This document shows positions 6,718-12,260 of a stretch of DNA of 12,260 nt, piece after piece. This DNA is from a bacterium (lineage in GTDB: Bacteria; Cyanobacteriota; Vampirovibrionia; Obscuribacterales; Obscuribacteraceae). The stretch is taken from NCBI GenBank assembly GCA_030431355.1, contig JAUIJG010000141.1, forward strand, positions 1-12,260, in the 5' to 3' direction. Below the pieces are notes generated by a model, which was not told where the DNA came from, did not search any database, and saw only the letters and a program-made list of their open reading frames with translations. Position numbers and translations under genes: made by a program. The first letter of the stretch is position 1. Each line of letters opens with the position of its first letter.

Positions 6718-7644
6718 TTACTTGATTGCGAATATAGAGAGCAGCAACTCTTCGAATTTGTTTTGTTCCAGGTCCTGGGCTATTTTTACTTTTCTGCCAC
6801 CGAATAGAGTGGTATGAGTATTGCCTTTGCTTTTCCCTGAGGTTGTGACATCCATTTTTACTTCTTTGAATTCGAAAATGTCGGGGGCGATGGCAGCTGC
6901 CGCTGTTATTGTATCCCAGAAGAAATACTCAAAGCCTTTCACCAGCGACCATAGCCTGGAAGCTAGTTCTGAAGCCTTAGACTTAGAAGTCTGGCTCTCC
7001 AACTTGTCTAGAAATTCTTTGGTGACCGGCAATCTATTGGTGAGGTCCAGAGTTATGAGTTTGAGCGGTATCTTGGTGGAGAGGATCTGTTTGAATGAAT
7101 CGGGATCGGCGTAAATATTCCATTCTGCGCTTCCATCATGGCCTTCCTCCTCCACATTGCCTTCTACATTCATCGCCCCGCCCATGATAATCATCTCTTC
7201 CACGGAGCTGACAAGCTCGGGCTTTTCCTGAAAAATCTTAGCCACGTTGGTCAGGGGACCAGTAGTTACGAGGGTCAAGGGCAATTTGGAATTGGCAAGA
7301 CAATCTCCGAAAACTACCTCTGTTCGTCTTGGCCTACCCACCTGATATCTTTTTTTCAGATAGTTTTCACCGAAGATCGGTAGCTCGTTGATAATGTGGC
7401 TCTCTCGACGCCAGTTGTCGGGAAAGGGATTGGGCATCTCTTCCGGGCAAAGGGATATTTCCGCTCCTTCCAACTCCAGGAAGGTGGCGATTTTAACCAT
7501 GGCTTCGAAGGCAAGGTCTGCGTAGCAGTCGCCATTGGTGACTCCCACCGCTTGCAAATCGACATCCGGTGATAGCCAGAGCAGCATAGCGCTCAGCAGA
7601 TCATCCACATGTCCGTCATGATCGTGTAATACCGATCTTGCCAT
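6718..7644 (-). CDS. Purine-preferring nucleoside hydrolase (IAG-NH-like, IUNH superfamily)
   Basis: Nucleoside hydrolases split the N-glycosidic bond of ribonucleosides into base and ribose using Ca2+. The 308-residue product has the N-terminal Asp cluster as DHDGHVDD (D8, D10, D14, D15) rather than the commoner DTDPGxDD. T128 in TTGPLTN and D244 complete the metal site, and DGSAEWNIYADP (170-181) is the ribose/base region. NPFPDNW (W78), EWN (W175) and FWD (W243) match, from my recollection of the Trypanosoma vivax IAG enzyme, the tryptophans that hold the purine ring. CU- and IU-type enzymes have His where W243 is. I therefore infer inosine/adenosine/guanosine specificity. It lacks a signal peptide, so it is cytoplasmic and suits purine salvage. 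The start at 7644 matches the family's N-terminal spacing; the nearest AAGGA is rather far upstream. The LRR-kinase gene follows after 10 bases. Confidence 0.9.
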   Translation of the reverse strand: MARSVLHDHDGHVDDLLSAMLLWLSPDVDLQAVGVTNGDCYADLAFEAMVKIATFLELEGAEISLCPEEMPNPFPDNWRRESHIINELPIFGENYLKKRYQVGRPRRTEVVFGDCLANSKLPLTLVTTGPLTNVAKIFQEKPELVSSVEEMIIMGGAMNVEGNVEEEGHDGSAEWNIYADPDSFKQILSTKIPLKLITLDLTNRLPVTKEFLDKLESQTSKSKASELASRLWSLVKGFEYFFWDTITAAAAIAPDIFEFKEVKMDVTTSGKSKGNTHTTLFGGRKVKIAQDLEQNKFEELLLSIFAIK

Positions 7645-7662
7645 AGTTTATGTTTGTTTCCT

Positions 7663-7674
7663 TGGCAACTGCCA
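7663..7674. repeat. Short palindrome upstream of the nucleoside hydrolase
   Basis: TGGCAACTGCCA is a 5-bp-arm inverted repeat with a 2-base centre, 19 bases before the hydrolase ATG. It sits in the 124-base gap between the SUF operon and the hydrolase, where no convincing promoter or terminator was found. It might be an operator or chance. Confidence 0.3.
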
Positions 7675-7768
7675 TTCTCATAAATAGAGAGTTTACTAAT
7701 TGCACTTAATAAATGCATTAGTGATCCGGAACTTTTGGCGTTTTCGTTACTTTCAACCGGACAAATAT

Positions 7769-8083
7769 TTAGAGGATGCCGAGTTCCATCTGGGCGTCTT
7801 CGCTGGCCATGGTTTTGGGATCCCACTTCGGGCTCCAGACCAGATCGACTTTTACGTCTTTCACCCAGGGTAATTTTTTAACAGCCTGGTGGGCCTGGGC
7901 CTGGATGACGCCTCCAAGCGGGCATGCCGGACTGGTGAGGGTCATTTTTACCGTCACTTTGGATTCGGCCTGATCTATGTGGATGCCGTAGACCAGACCA
8001 AGGTCGACGATGTTGACATCAAGCTCAGGGTCTTTTACGGTTCTCAGATTTTCTCTTACTACGTCTTCTTGCAAGCTGGTCAT
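7769..8083 (-). CDS. sufT: SufT-like MIP18/DUF59 Fe-S maturation protein
   Basis: The 104-residue protein is a single MIP18/DUF59 domain with DPELDVNIVDLGLVYG (residues 18-33) and TLTSPACPLGG, whose C54 is the conserved cysteine of the family. SufT-type proteins assist Fe-S cluster maturation or transfer to client proteins. The C-terminal WSPKWDPKTMASEDAQMELG is typical of small SUF-linked members. The frame is open to 8119, but the ATG at 8083 is preferred: AGGAG at 8094-8098 lies 10 bases upstream and the product then starts like its family. That binding site overlaps the sufU stop, so translation is probably coupled. It is the last gene of the SUF operon. The same domain forms the N-terminus of Mrp in this window. 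Confidence 0.88.
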   Translation of the reverse strand: MTSLQEDVVRENLRTVKDPELDVNIVDLGLVYGIHIDQAESKVTVKMTLTSPACPLGGVIQAQAHQAVKKLPWVKDVKVDLVWSPKWDPKTMASEDAQMELGIL

Positions 8084-8096
8084 TGTTTTGTTGCTC

Positions 8097-8570
8097 CTAC
8101 TCGCGAACTTCCACGGCATGGGATTTTGACTCTTTTGACTCTAAAGATTCCAGACCTTCCAAAAGAGTATTCCAGGGTAAAAGAGCGCACTTTATACGAA
8201 CCGGATACTGTTTAACTCCTTGCAACGCTTCAAGGTCTTCCAGCTCTTCGCTCAGCTCCAGATCATCACCTTTATTGAGCATCATATCCTTGAAGGTTCC
8301 GATTATTTTTCTGGCTTCTTCAAGGTTTTGTCCTAAAATCGCCTCACTCATCATGGAGCCGGAAGCCATATTGATTGAGCAACCATGGGCTTCTAGTTTG
8401 ACATCTTCAATTTTATTGTCTTTTACGGTGAGATAGAGCACCAGCTCGTCTCCGCACAGAGGATTGACTCCTTCCGTCGACACTGAAGGTTTGTCTATTT
8501 TGCCGTGGTTACGGGGATTGTGGTAGTGATCGAGGATTGTCTCTCTGTATAGATCGTCTGCCAGATTCAT
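8097..8570 (-). CDS. sufU: SufU, zinc-dependent sulfurtransferase partner of SufS
   Basis: SufU accepts persulfide sulfur from SufS. The 157-residue product carries all four zinc/sulfur-site residues: C39 and D41 in NPLCGDE, C64 in HGCSINMAS, and C128 in RIKCALLPW. The region of residues 83-112 between the second and third cysteine is longer than in IscU, which marks the SufU rather than the IscU type. The last ~18 residues are an Glu/Ser-rich tail. The ATG at 8570 overlaps the sufS TGA in an ATGA junction, so it is translationally coupled to its enzyme partner. With this Zn-type SufU present, no sufE is needed and none is seen. Confidence 0.95.
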   Translation of the reverse strand: MNLADDLYRETILDHYHNPRNHGKIDKPSVSTEGVNPLCGDELVLYLTVKDNKIEDVKLEAHGCSINMASGSMMSEAILGQNLEEARKIIGTFKDMMLNKGDDLELSEELEDLEALQGVKQYPVRIKCALLPWNTLLEGLESLESKESKSHAVEVRE

Positions 8571-9865
8571 ATTCCCATGACCTTATCTACGTGCTTCATA
8601 GATTCTACAAGGAAATCTATCTCTTCTTTCGTATTGTAAATGTAGAAACTGGCTCGGGCTGTACCATGAATCCCCATACTGGTCATCAGGGGCTGGCAAC
8701 AATGATGTCCGGCGCGAACAGCCACTCCCGCATCATTGAGAATCTGGCCGAGATCATGGGGGTGAACTTTTCCGTAGAGGAAACTAATCACACCGCCTCT
8801 TTCGGCAATATTTCGCGGACCGAATATCTTCATGCCATCGAGCTTTTCCATCTTCTGGATGGCATATTCGGTCAATTCGATTTCGTGCTGCCTGATGCTT
8901 TCCATACTCAGACAGGAGAGATAATCGAGGGCTGCGCCTGTGGCGATTACATCGGCCACATTGGGCGTGCCGGCTTCAAACTTCCAGGGGAGTTCATTGT
9001 ATCTGGTGCGATCCACTTTTACAGTGCTGATCATATCTCCACCATACTGAAATGGTGGCATCTTGTGGAGAAGAGACTCTTTGCCCCAGAGAACACCCAC
9101 ACCGGTGGGTCCAAGCATCTTATGAAGTGAAAATACCAGGAAGTCGCAATTCAATTCTTTGACCGATGTGGGCAGATGGGCTACGCCCTGGGCTCCGTCC
9201 ACCAGGACGACCGCGCCGTTTTTATGGGCTAACTCGGTCAATTCTTTGAGTGGCGTTATGGTGCCTAGAACATTCGACATCTGGGACACGGCAAGTAATT
9301 TTGTTTTAGGACCTATAGCCTCACGAGCCTGCTCCAGGTCTATTTGTCCTTCCTCGGTCAGGGGAAGGATGACCAGTTTGGCTTTCTTCTTTTCAGCCAG
9401 GGCTTGCCATGGAACAAAATTGGAGTGGTGTTCCAGAATGGAAACTACGATCTCGTCTCCTTCTTCTATGTTCTGCTCGCCCCAGGAGTAGGCCACAAGG
9501 TTGACTGCCTCGGTGGCATTTCTCGTGAAGATGACCTCTTTTTCCGAATATGCATCGATAAAGTTTTTGGTTTTGTTCCTAACGTTTTCGAAAGCATCGG
9601 TGGCCTCCTGGGAGAGGGTGTGGATGCCGCGGTGTACGTTGGAGTTGTAATTCTCGTAATAGTCGACGAGGCAGTCTATCACCACCTGCGGTTTTTGCGA
9701 TGTGGCGGCATTGTCGAGATAGATCAACTTCTTGCCGTCAATCAACCGCTTCAGAATAGGAAAGTCCTTTCTGACAGCCTCAATGTCGAAGTTTGAAGCT
9801 TCGCCTGAAGCTTTGAGAGGCTGATTCTTCGATGTATTTGTTATGTTCGTCACCACGCTACTCAT
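8567..9865 (-). CDS. sufS: Cysteine desulfurase SufS (PLP-dependent, group II)
   Basis: SufS converts L-cysteine to alanine and an enzyme persulfide, the sulfur source for cluster building. The 432-residue product has YLDNAATSQKP near the N-terminus, EHHSNFVPWQ, VDGAQ (Asp of the PLP ring), the PLP lysine in SLHKMLGPTGVGVLWG (about K249 counting from the ATG) and the catalytic cysteine in RAGHHCCQP (about C389). Two small departures from consensus are S-L-H-K (usually S-G-H-K) and a second Cys directly after the catalytic one (usually Ala). The first ~25 residues are a Ser/Thr/Asn-rich extension. A GTG at 9868 directly precedes the ATG at 9865; either could be used, and no strong binding site decides between them. 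The gene lies 23 bases after the Rieske gene and overlaps sufU by 4. Confidence 0.96.
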   Translation of the reverse strand: MSSVVTNITNTSKNQPLKASGEASNFDIEAVRKDFPILKRLIDGKKLIYLDNAATSQKPQVVIDCLVDYYENYNSNVHRGIHTLSQEATDAFENVRNKTKNFIDAYSEKEVIFTRNATEAVNLVAYSWGEQNIEEGDEIVVSILEHHSNFVPWQALAEKKKAKLVILPLTEEGQIDLEQAREAIGPKTKLLAVSQMSNVLGTITPLKELTELAHKNGAVVLVDGAQGVAHLPTSVKELNCDFLVFSLHKMLGPTGVGVLWGKESLLHKMPPFQYGGDMISTVKVDRTRYNELPWKFEAGTPNVADVIATGAALDYLSCLSMESIRQHEIELTEYAIQKMEKLDGMKIFGPRNIAERGGVISFLYGKVHPHDLGQILNDAGVAVRAGHHCCQPLMTSMGIHGTARASFYIYNTKEEIDFLVESMKHVDKVMGI

Positions 9866-9888
9866 CACTTATTACTCTTGCTTTTGAT

Positions 9889-10215
9889 TCAACTATCTTT
9901 CTTTTCGCCGACCCAGATCTCATCTCCCCTGAGTTCAACTTCATATACCGGTATTCCTGTTATGGCGGGAAGACAGAGAGCCTTGCCTGTTCTAATGTCA
10001 AAGCGCGCTCCGTGTCTTGGGCACTCTATCTGGTGGTCATCCAACTCACCTTCACCCAGGGGACCATTGTCATGACTACAAAGGTCCGCAACGGCATAGA
10101 CTTCGTCTTCAACCCGGCAGAGGGCCACTTGCTCTCCTTCAATCTGGAAAACTTTTGCCTGCCCTTCCGGCACTTCCTTTAACTCTGCAATTTTCTGGAA
10201 GTTACTAGACATCAT
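9889..10215 (-). CDS. Rieske [2Fe-2S] ferredoxin encoded within the SUF operon
   Basis: The 108-residue soluble protein is a single Rieske domain with C46-x-H48 and C65-x2-H68 (CSHDNGPLGEGEL... CPRHGARFD), the ligand set for a [2Fe-2S] cluster. It resembles the small ferredoxin components of ring-hydroxylating dioxygenases and NirD-like proteins, with no membrane anchor or signal peptide. It sits between sufD (13-base gap) and sufS (23-base gap). No oxygenase partner is nearby, so a part in cluster assembly, such as electron supply, is inferred from place only. Two ATGs in a row (10215 and 10212) are both possible starts; GCGAG upstream is a weak binding site. Confidence 0.92.
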   Translation of the reverse strand: MMSSNFQKIAELKEVPEGQAKVFQIEGEQVALCRVEDEVYAVADLCSHDNGPLGEGELDDHQIECPRHGARFDIRTGKALCLPAITGIPVYEVELRGDEIWVGEKKDS

Positions 10216-10228
10216 GTTTACTCGCTGG

Positions 10229-11581
10229 TTACAGACCTCTCTGAATCTTCTCTTTTATCAGTTCATGGATCCAGCTGTTGGCCACCTTATCCGGAAGCGA
10301 CTCCAGAACGGTGTCGAAGAAACCGGCCACTATAAGTTCTTCGGCTGTTTTCTTGTCGAGTCCTCTGGCCATCAAGAAAAATACCTGGTCTTCATCTACC
10401 GGACCGACGGTGGCTCCGTGGGAGCATTTAACGTCGTTGGCGAGAATTTCCAGTTTAGGAATGGAGTCCGCTTTGGCTTGTTTTCCGAGAAGTAAGTTCT
10501 TGTTACTCTGAAACGCATTGGTCTTTTGTGCTTCCTTGGCTACTTTTATGTTGCCCTGGTAAGCTGACACCGCCTCGTCCTTCAGGGCGACTCTGAAGTT
10601 GATATCAGATGTGGTGTTAGGTGCGTCGTGGTCCTGAATTGTGTTGTAGCTGAGGTGTTCTTTGTTGTCTCCGAAGACTACACCAAGCATGGAACCATGG
10701 GCTCCTTGACCAACCAGACTCGTAACTATTTCCGATTTGAGCTGGTAGCCTCCCATTCCTACGGTGAGAGAACTGAGACTGCCATCTTGTTCAACTCTTC
10801 CGATGACTTTACCTGTCAGGAAGCAGTTGTCGCTTAAGGACTGGATTTCTATGTATGAAACCCGGGCTCCGGTGCCGGTAAGAATTGAGGTGTTCGCATT
10901 CAATAAGGAAAGCGAACCTGATTTGTCTACACCTTCATCCTGGCATTCGGAGACGAAAGCATTTACCAGAGAGATCTGGCTATGGCTTTCGGCTATTATG
11001 ATTATTTTGGGAAAGAGTGAAGCGCCAGTCTCGGACTGATCGATACGATTTACCACCAGAAATGGTTTTTCCACAACCAGGTCCAGGGGAATATAGAGAA
11101 GCGCACCACAATTGAAGAGTGCGTCTTGCATCAGTTCGAACTTGTCCGGATCCTTTGATTGTTCACCTTCCAGAACGGATTTCAGCAAGTCTCCGTGATT
11201 TTTGATCGCCTCCGAAAGCGGTTCAAAAATCACACCTGCTTTTTTCAGGTCTTCGTCTAAGTCGACCCGCCAGCTATTGCCGGTGGTGGAGTAGATTGCA
11301 CCAGCTCTCTCTTGAAAGCGATCAAGAATTTGGCTATCCAATTTTGATTCTTTGGAAGGCTTTTCGTTAATGGGAGAGGTGGTTTTTATTTCGGCAAGAT
11401 TCAGTTTGTCTACCCTGGTCTTTCTCCAGCTATCCTCTCTCAAGGTAGGAGAAGGCGCTTTCAAAAACTTCTCCAGGGCTCCGACCCGAATCGCTTTGAG
11501 CCATTCCGGCTCACCACGGTCGATTGATAGGCTATCTACACCTTCGCGGGTTATTGTGCTCACTGTAATTGACTCCGACAT
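10229..11581 (-). CDS. sufD: SufD, Fe-S cluster assembly scaffold subunit
   Basis: SufD pairs with SufB and SufC in the cytoplasmic SufBC2D scaffold. The 450-residue product ends with the typical SufB/SufD core: a beta-helix region, NTTSDINFRVALKDEA, then DVKCSHGATVGPVDED (C386, H388) and FFLMARGLDKKTAEELIVAGFF. H388 corresponds to the conserved SufD histidine implicated in cluster assembly. The N-terminal half (WRKTRVDKL, residues 52-60) is the variable SufD helical part. The ATG at 11581 is 48 bases after the sufB stop, with AGGAAGAG about 12 bases upstream. An 8-base direct repeat TACGCTAA brackets that binding site. Confidence 0.95.
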   Translation of the reverse strand: MSESITVSTITREGVDSLSIDRGEPEWLKAIRVGALEKFLKAPSPTLREDSWRKTRVDKLNLAEIKTTSPINEKPSKESKLDSQILDRFQERAGAIYSTTGNSWRVDLDEDLKKAGVIFEPLSEAIKNHGDLLKSVLEGEQSKDPDKFELMQDALFNCGALLYIPLDLVVEKPFLVVNRIDQSETGASLFPKIIIIAESHSQISLVNAFVSECQDEGVDKSGSLSLLNANTSILTGTGARVSYIEIQSLSDNCFLTGKVIGRVEQDGSLSSLTVGMGGYQLKSEIVTSLVGQGAHGSMLGVVFGDNKEHLSYNTIQDHDAPNTTSDINFRVALKDEAVSAYQGNIKVAKEAQKTNAFQSNKNLLLGKQAKADSIPKLEILANDVKCSHGATVGPVDEDQVFFLMARGLDKKTAEELIVAGFFDTVLESLPDKVANSWIHELIKEKIQRGL

Positions 11582-11583
11582 TT

Positions 11584-11608
11584 TTAGCGTAATCTCTTCC
11601 TTAGCGTA
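11584..11608. repeat. 8-bp direct repeat around the sufD ribosome binding site
   Basis: TTAGCGTA occurs at 11584-11591 and again at 11601-11608, a 17-base period, in the gap between sufB and sufD. On the minus strand the purine-rich AGGAAGAG lies between the copies. It may be chance or a small duplication. Confidence 0.35.
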
Positions 11609-11629
11609 CTGCCATAAACTCTCAGGCTT

Positions 11630-12259
11630 TTAACCCACAGAGCCTTCCATCTCAAGCTGAATCAAGCGGTTGAGTTCAACTGCGTATTCCAGCGGCAATT
11701 CTTTGGTGAAGGGCTCGAAGAATCCGTTTACGATCATCGCCGTTGCTTCTTCTTCGTTGAGTCCGCGGCTCATCAGATAGAACAGTTGTTCTTCTCCGAC
11801 TTTAGAAACCGTAGCTTCGTGCTCGATGTTGACGTCTTTTTCGTCGATCTCCATGGTCGGATATGTATCGGAACGAGAGTTCTCATCAAGTAAGAGAGCA
11901 TCACATTTGATCGATGTCTTGACGTTAGTGGCGCCAGGATGAACCTTTACCAGACCTCTGTAAGAGGAACGTCCGCCATTCTTTGATATCGATTTCGATA
12001 CCACGATTGATGTGGTGTCCGGGGCTGCGTGTACCATTTTTGCTCCGGCATCCTGATGCTGATCATCTCCGGCGAAAGCCACCGAAAGAACTTCACCGTG
12101 GGCACGCGGGCCCATTAAGTAGATAGCAGGATACTTCATGGTCAGCTTCGAACCCAGGTTTCCGTCCACCCATTCGACCTTGGCGTCTTCATAAGCAACA
12201 GCTCTTTTGGTGACCAGGTTGTATACGTTCTTGGACCAGTTCTGGATTGTGGTGTAGCG
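11630..12259 (-). CDS. sufB: SufB, Fe-S cluster scaffold subunit (C-terminal ~209 residues; 5' end outside window)
   Basis: The frame is open through the right edge. It begins [20 protein letters not shown], a hallmark of SufB, followed by [17 protein letters not shown] and [18 protein letters not shown]. The scaffold residues are present: the cysteine in SIKCDAL (E. coli C405 equivalent) and [22 protein letters not shown] (the Glu-His-Glu group). The C-terminal [28 protein letters not shown] is complete. SufB is usually ~470 residues, so a little under half is visible. It builds the nascent cluster together with SufC and SufD. sufD follows at once, so sufC must be upstream or elsewhere. The GTG at 12167-12169 lies inside the conserved VDGNLGSK stretch and is not a start. 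Confidence 0.97.
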   Translation of the reverse strand, partial: RYTTIQNWSKNVYNLVTKRAVAYEDAKVEWVDGNLGSKLTMKYPAIYLMGPRAHGEVLSVAFAGDDQHQDAGAKMVHAAPDTTSIVVSKSISKNGGRSSYRGLVKVHPGATNVKTSIKCDALLLDENSRSDTYPTMEIDEKDVNIEHEATVSKVGEEQLFYLMSRGLNEEEATAMIVNGFFEPFTKELPLEYAVELNRLIQLEMEGSVG

Positions 12260-12260
12260 G

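Noticed and set aside
7593..7826. Minus-strand open frame across the gap between SufT and the hydrolase
   Set aside because: It overlaps both neighbouring genes in another frame and shows no protein features; the gap looks noncoding.
8084..8119. Upstream start for the SufT-like protein at 8119
   Set aside because: It would overlap the sufU end, and the ATG at 8083 has an AGGAG at proper distance and a family-like N-terminus.
8537..9130. Plus-strand open frame of 197 codons opposite sufS
   Set aside because: It is antisense to a fully conserved SufS, and its product has no recognisable motif.
1..12260. CRISPR arrays, insertion sequences, phage or toxin-antitoxin genes
   Set aside because: No spaced direct repeats, transposase or integrase motifs, or small paired genes were seen on either strand.

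Overview
This window is bacterial chromosomal housekeeping DNA, almost entirely coded on the minus strand, at moderate GC. Lineage cannot be fixed from the sequence. Weak hints point towards the Cyanobacteriota side, perhaps a non-photosynthetic relative: a Mrp protein without the CxxC pair, a RecN with THNP instead of THLPQ, a large Ser/Thr kinase fused to leucine-rich repeats, and a SUF-only Fe-S set with SufU. No transposase, phage, CRISPR or plasmid signature is visible.

Layout, left to right. Position 1 to 582 (+) holds the C-terminal part of a multi-spanning membrane protein resembling GT87/DUF2029 glycosyltransferases. It converges on rplY (ribosomal protein bL25, CTC type), whose intrinsic terminator lies inside the 3' end of the membrane-protein gene. 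Upstream of rplY on the same strand are tRNA-Gln(UUG) and a near-consensus promoter. Next come recN (DNA repair ATPase) with its own candidate promoter and a 10-bp inverted repeat in its leader, a probable terminator, and mrp (Fe-S carrier P-loop ATPase). Then follow a kinase-TM-LRR receptor-like gene and, 10 bp upstream of it, a nucleoside hydrolase whose active-site motifs match the purine-specific IAG type.

The right half (7769 to the end) is a SUF iron-sulfur operon read leftwards: sufB (cut by the window edge), sufD, a small Rieske ferredoxin gene, sufS, sufU and a SufT-like MIP18 protein. Spacings are short and sufS/sufU overlap by ATGA. sufC is not between sufB and sufD; it may lie beyond the window.

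How the genes fit together: SufS with SufU mobilises sulfur from cysteine, SufB/SufD (with SufC elsewhere) form the scaffold, and SufT and Mrp probably help deliver clusters to targets. The Rieske protein is a possible electron donor or a client. No clear terminator is seen between the SUF genes, the hydrolase/kinase pair and mrp, so read-through along the strand is possible. The most distinctive part is the IAG-type purine hydrolase paired with a transmembrane LRR kinase. I found no evidence for a wholly new defence or mobile system.
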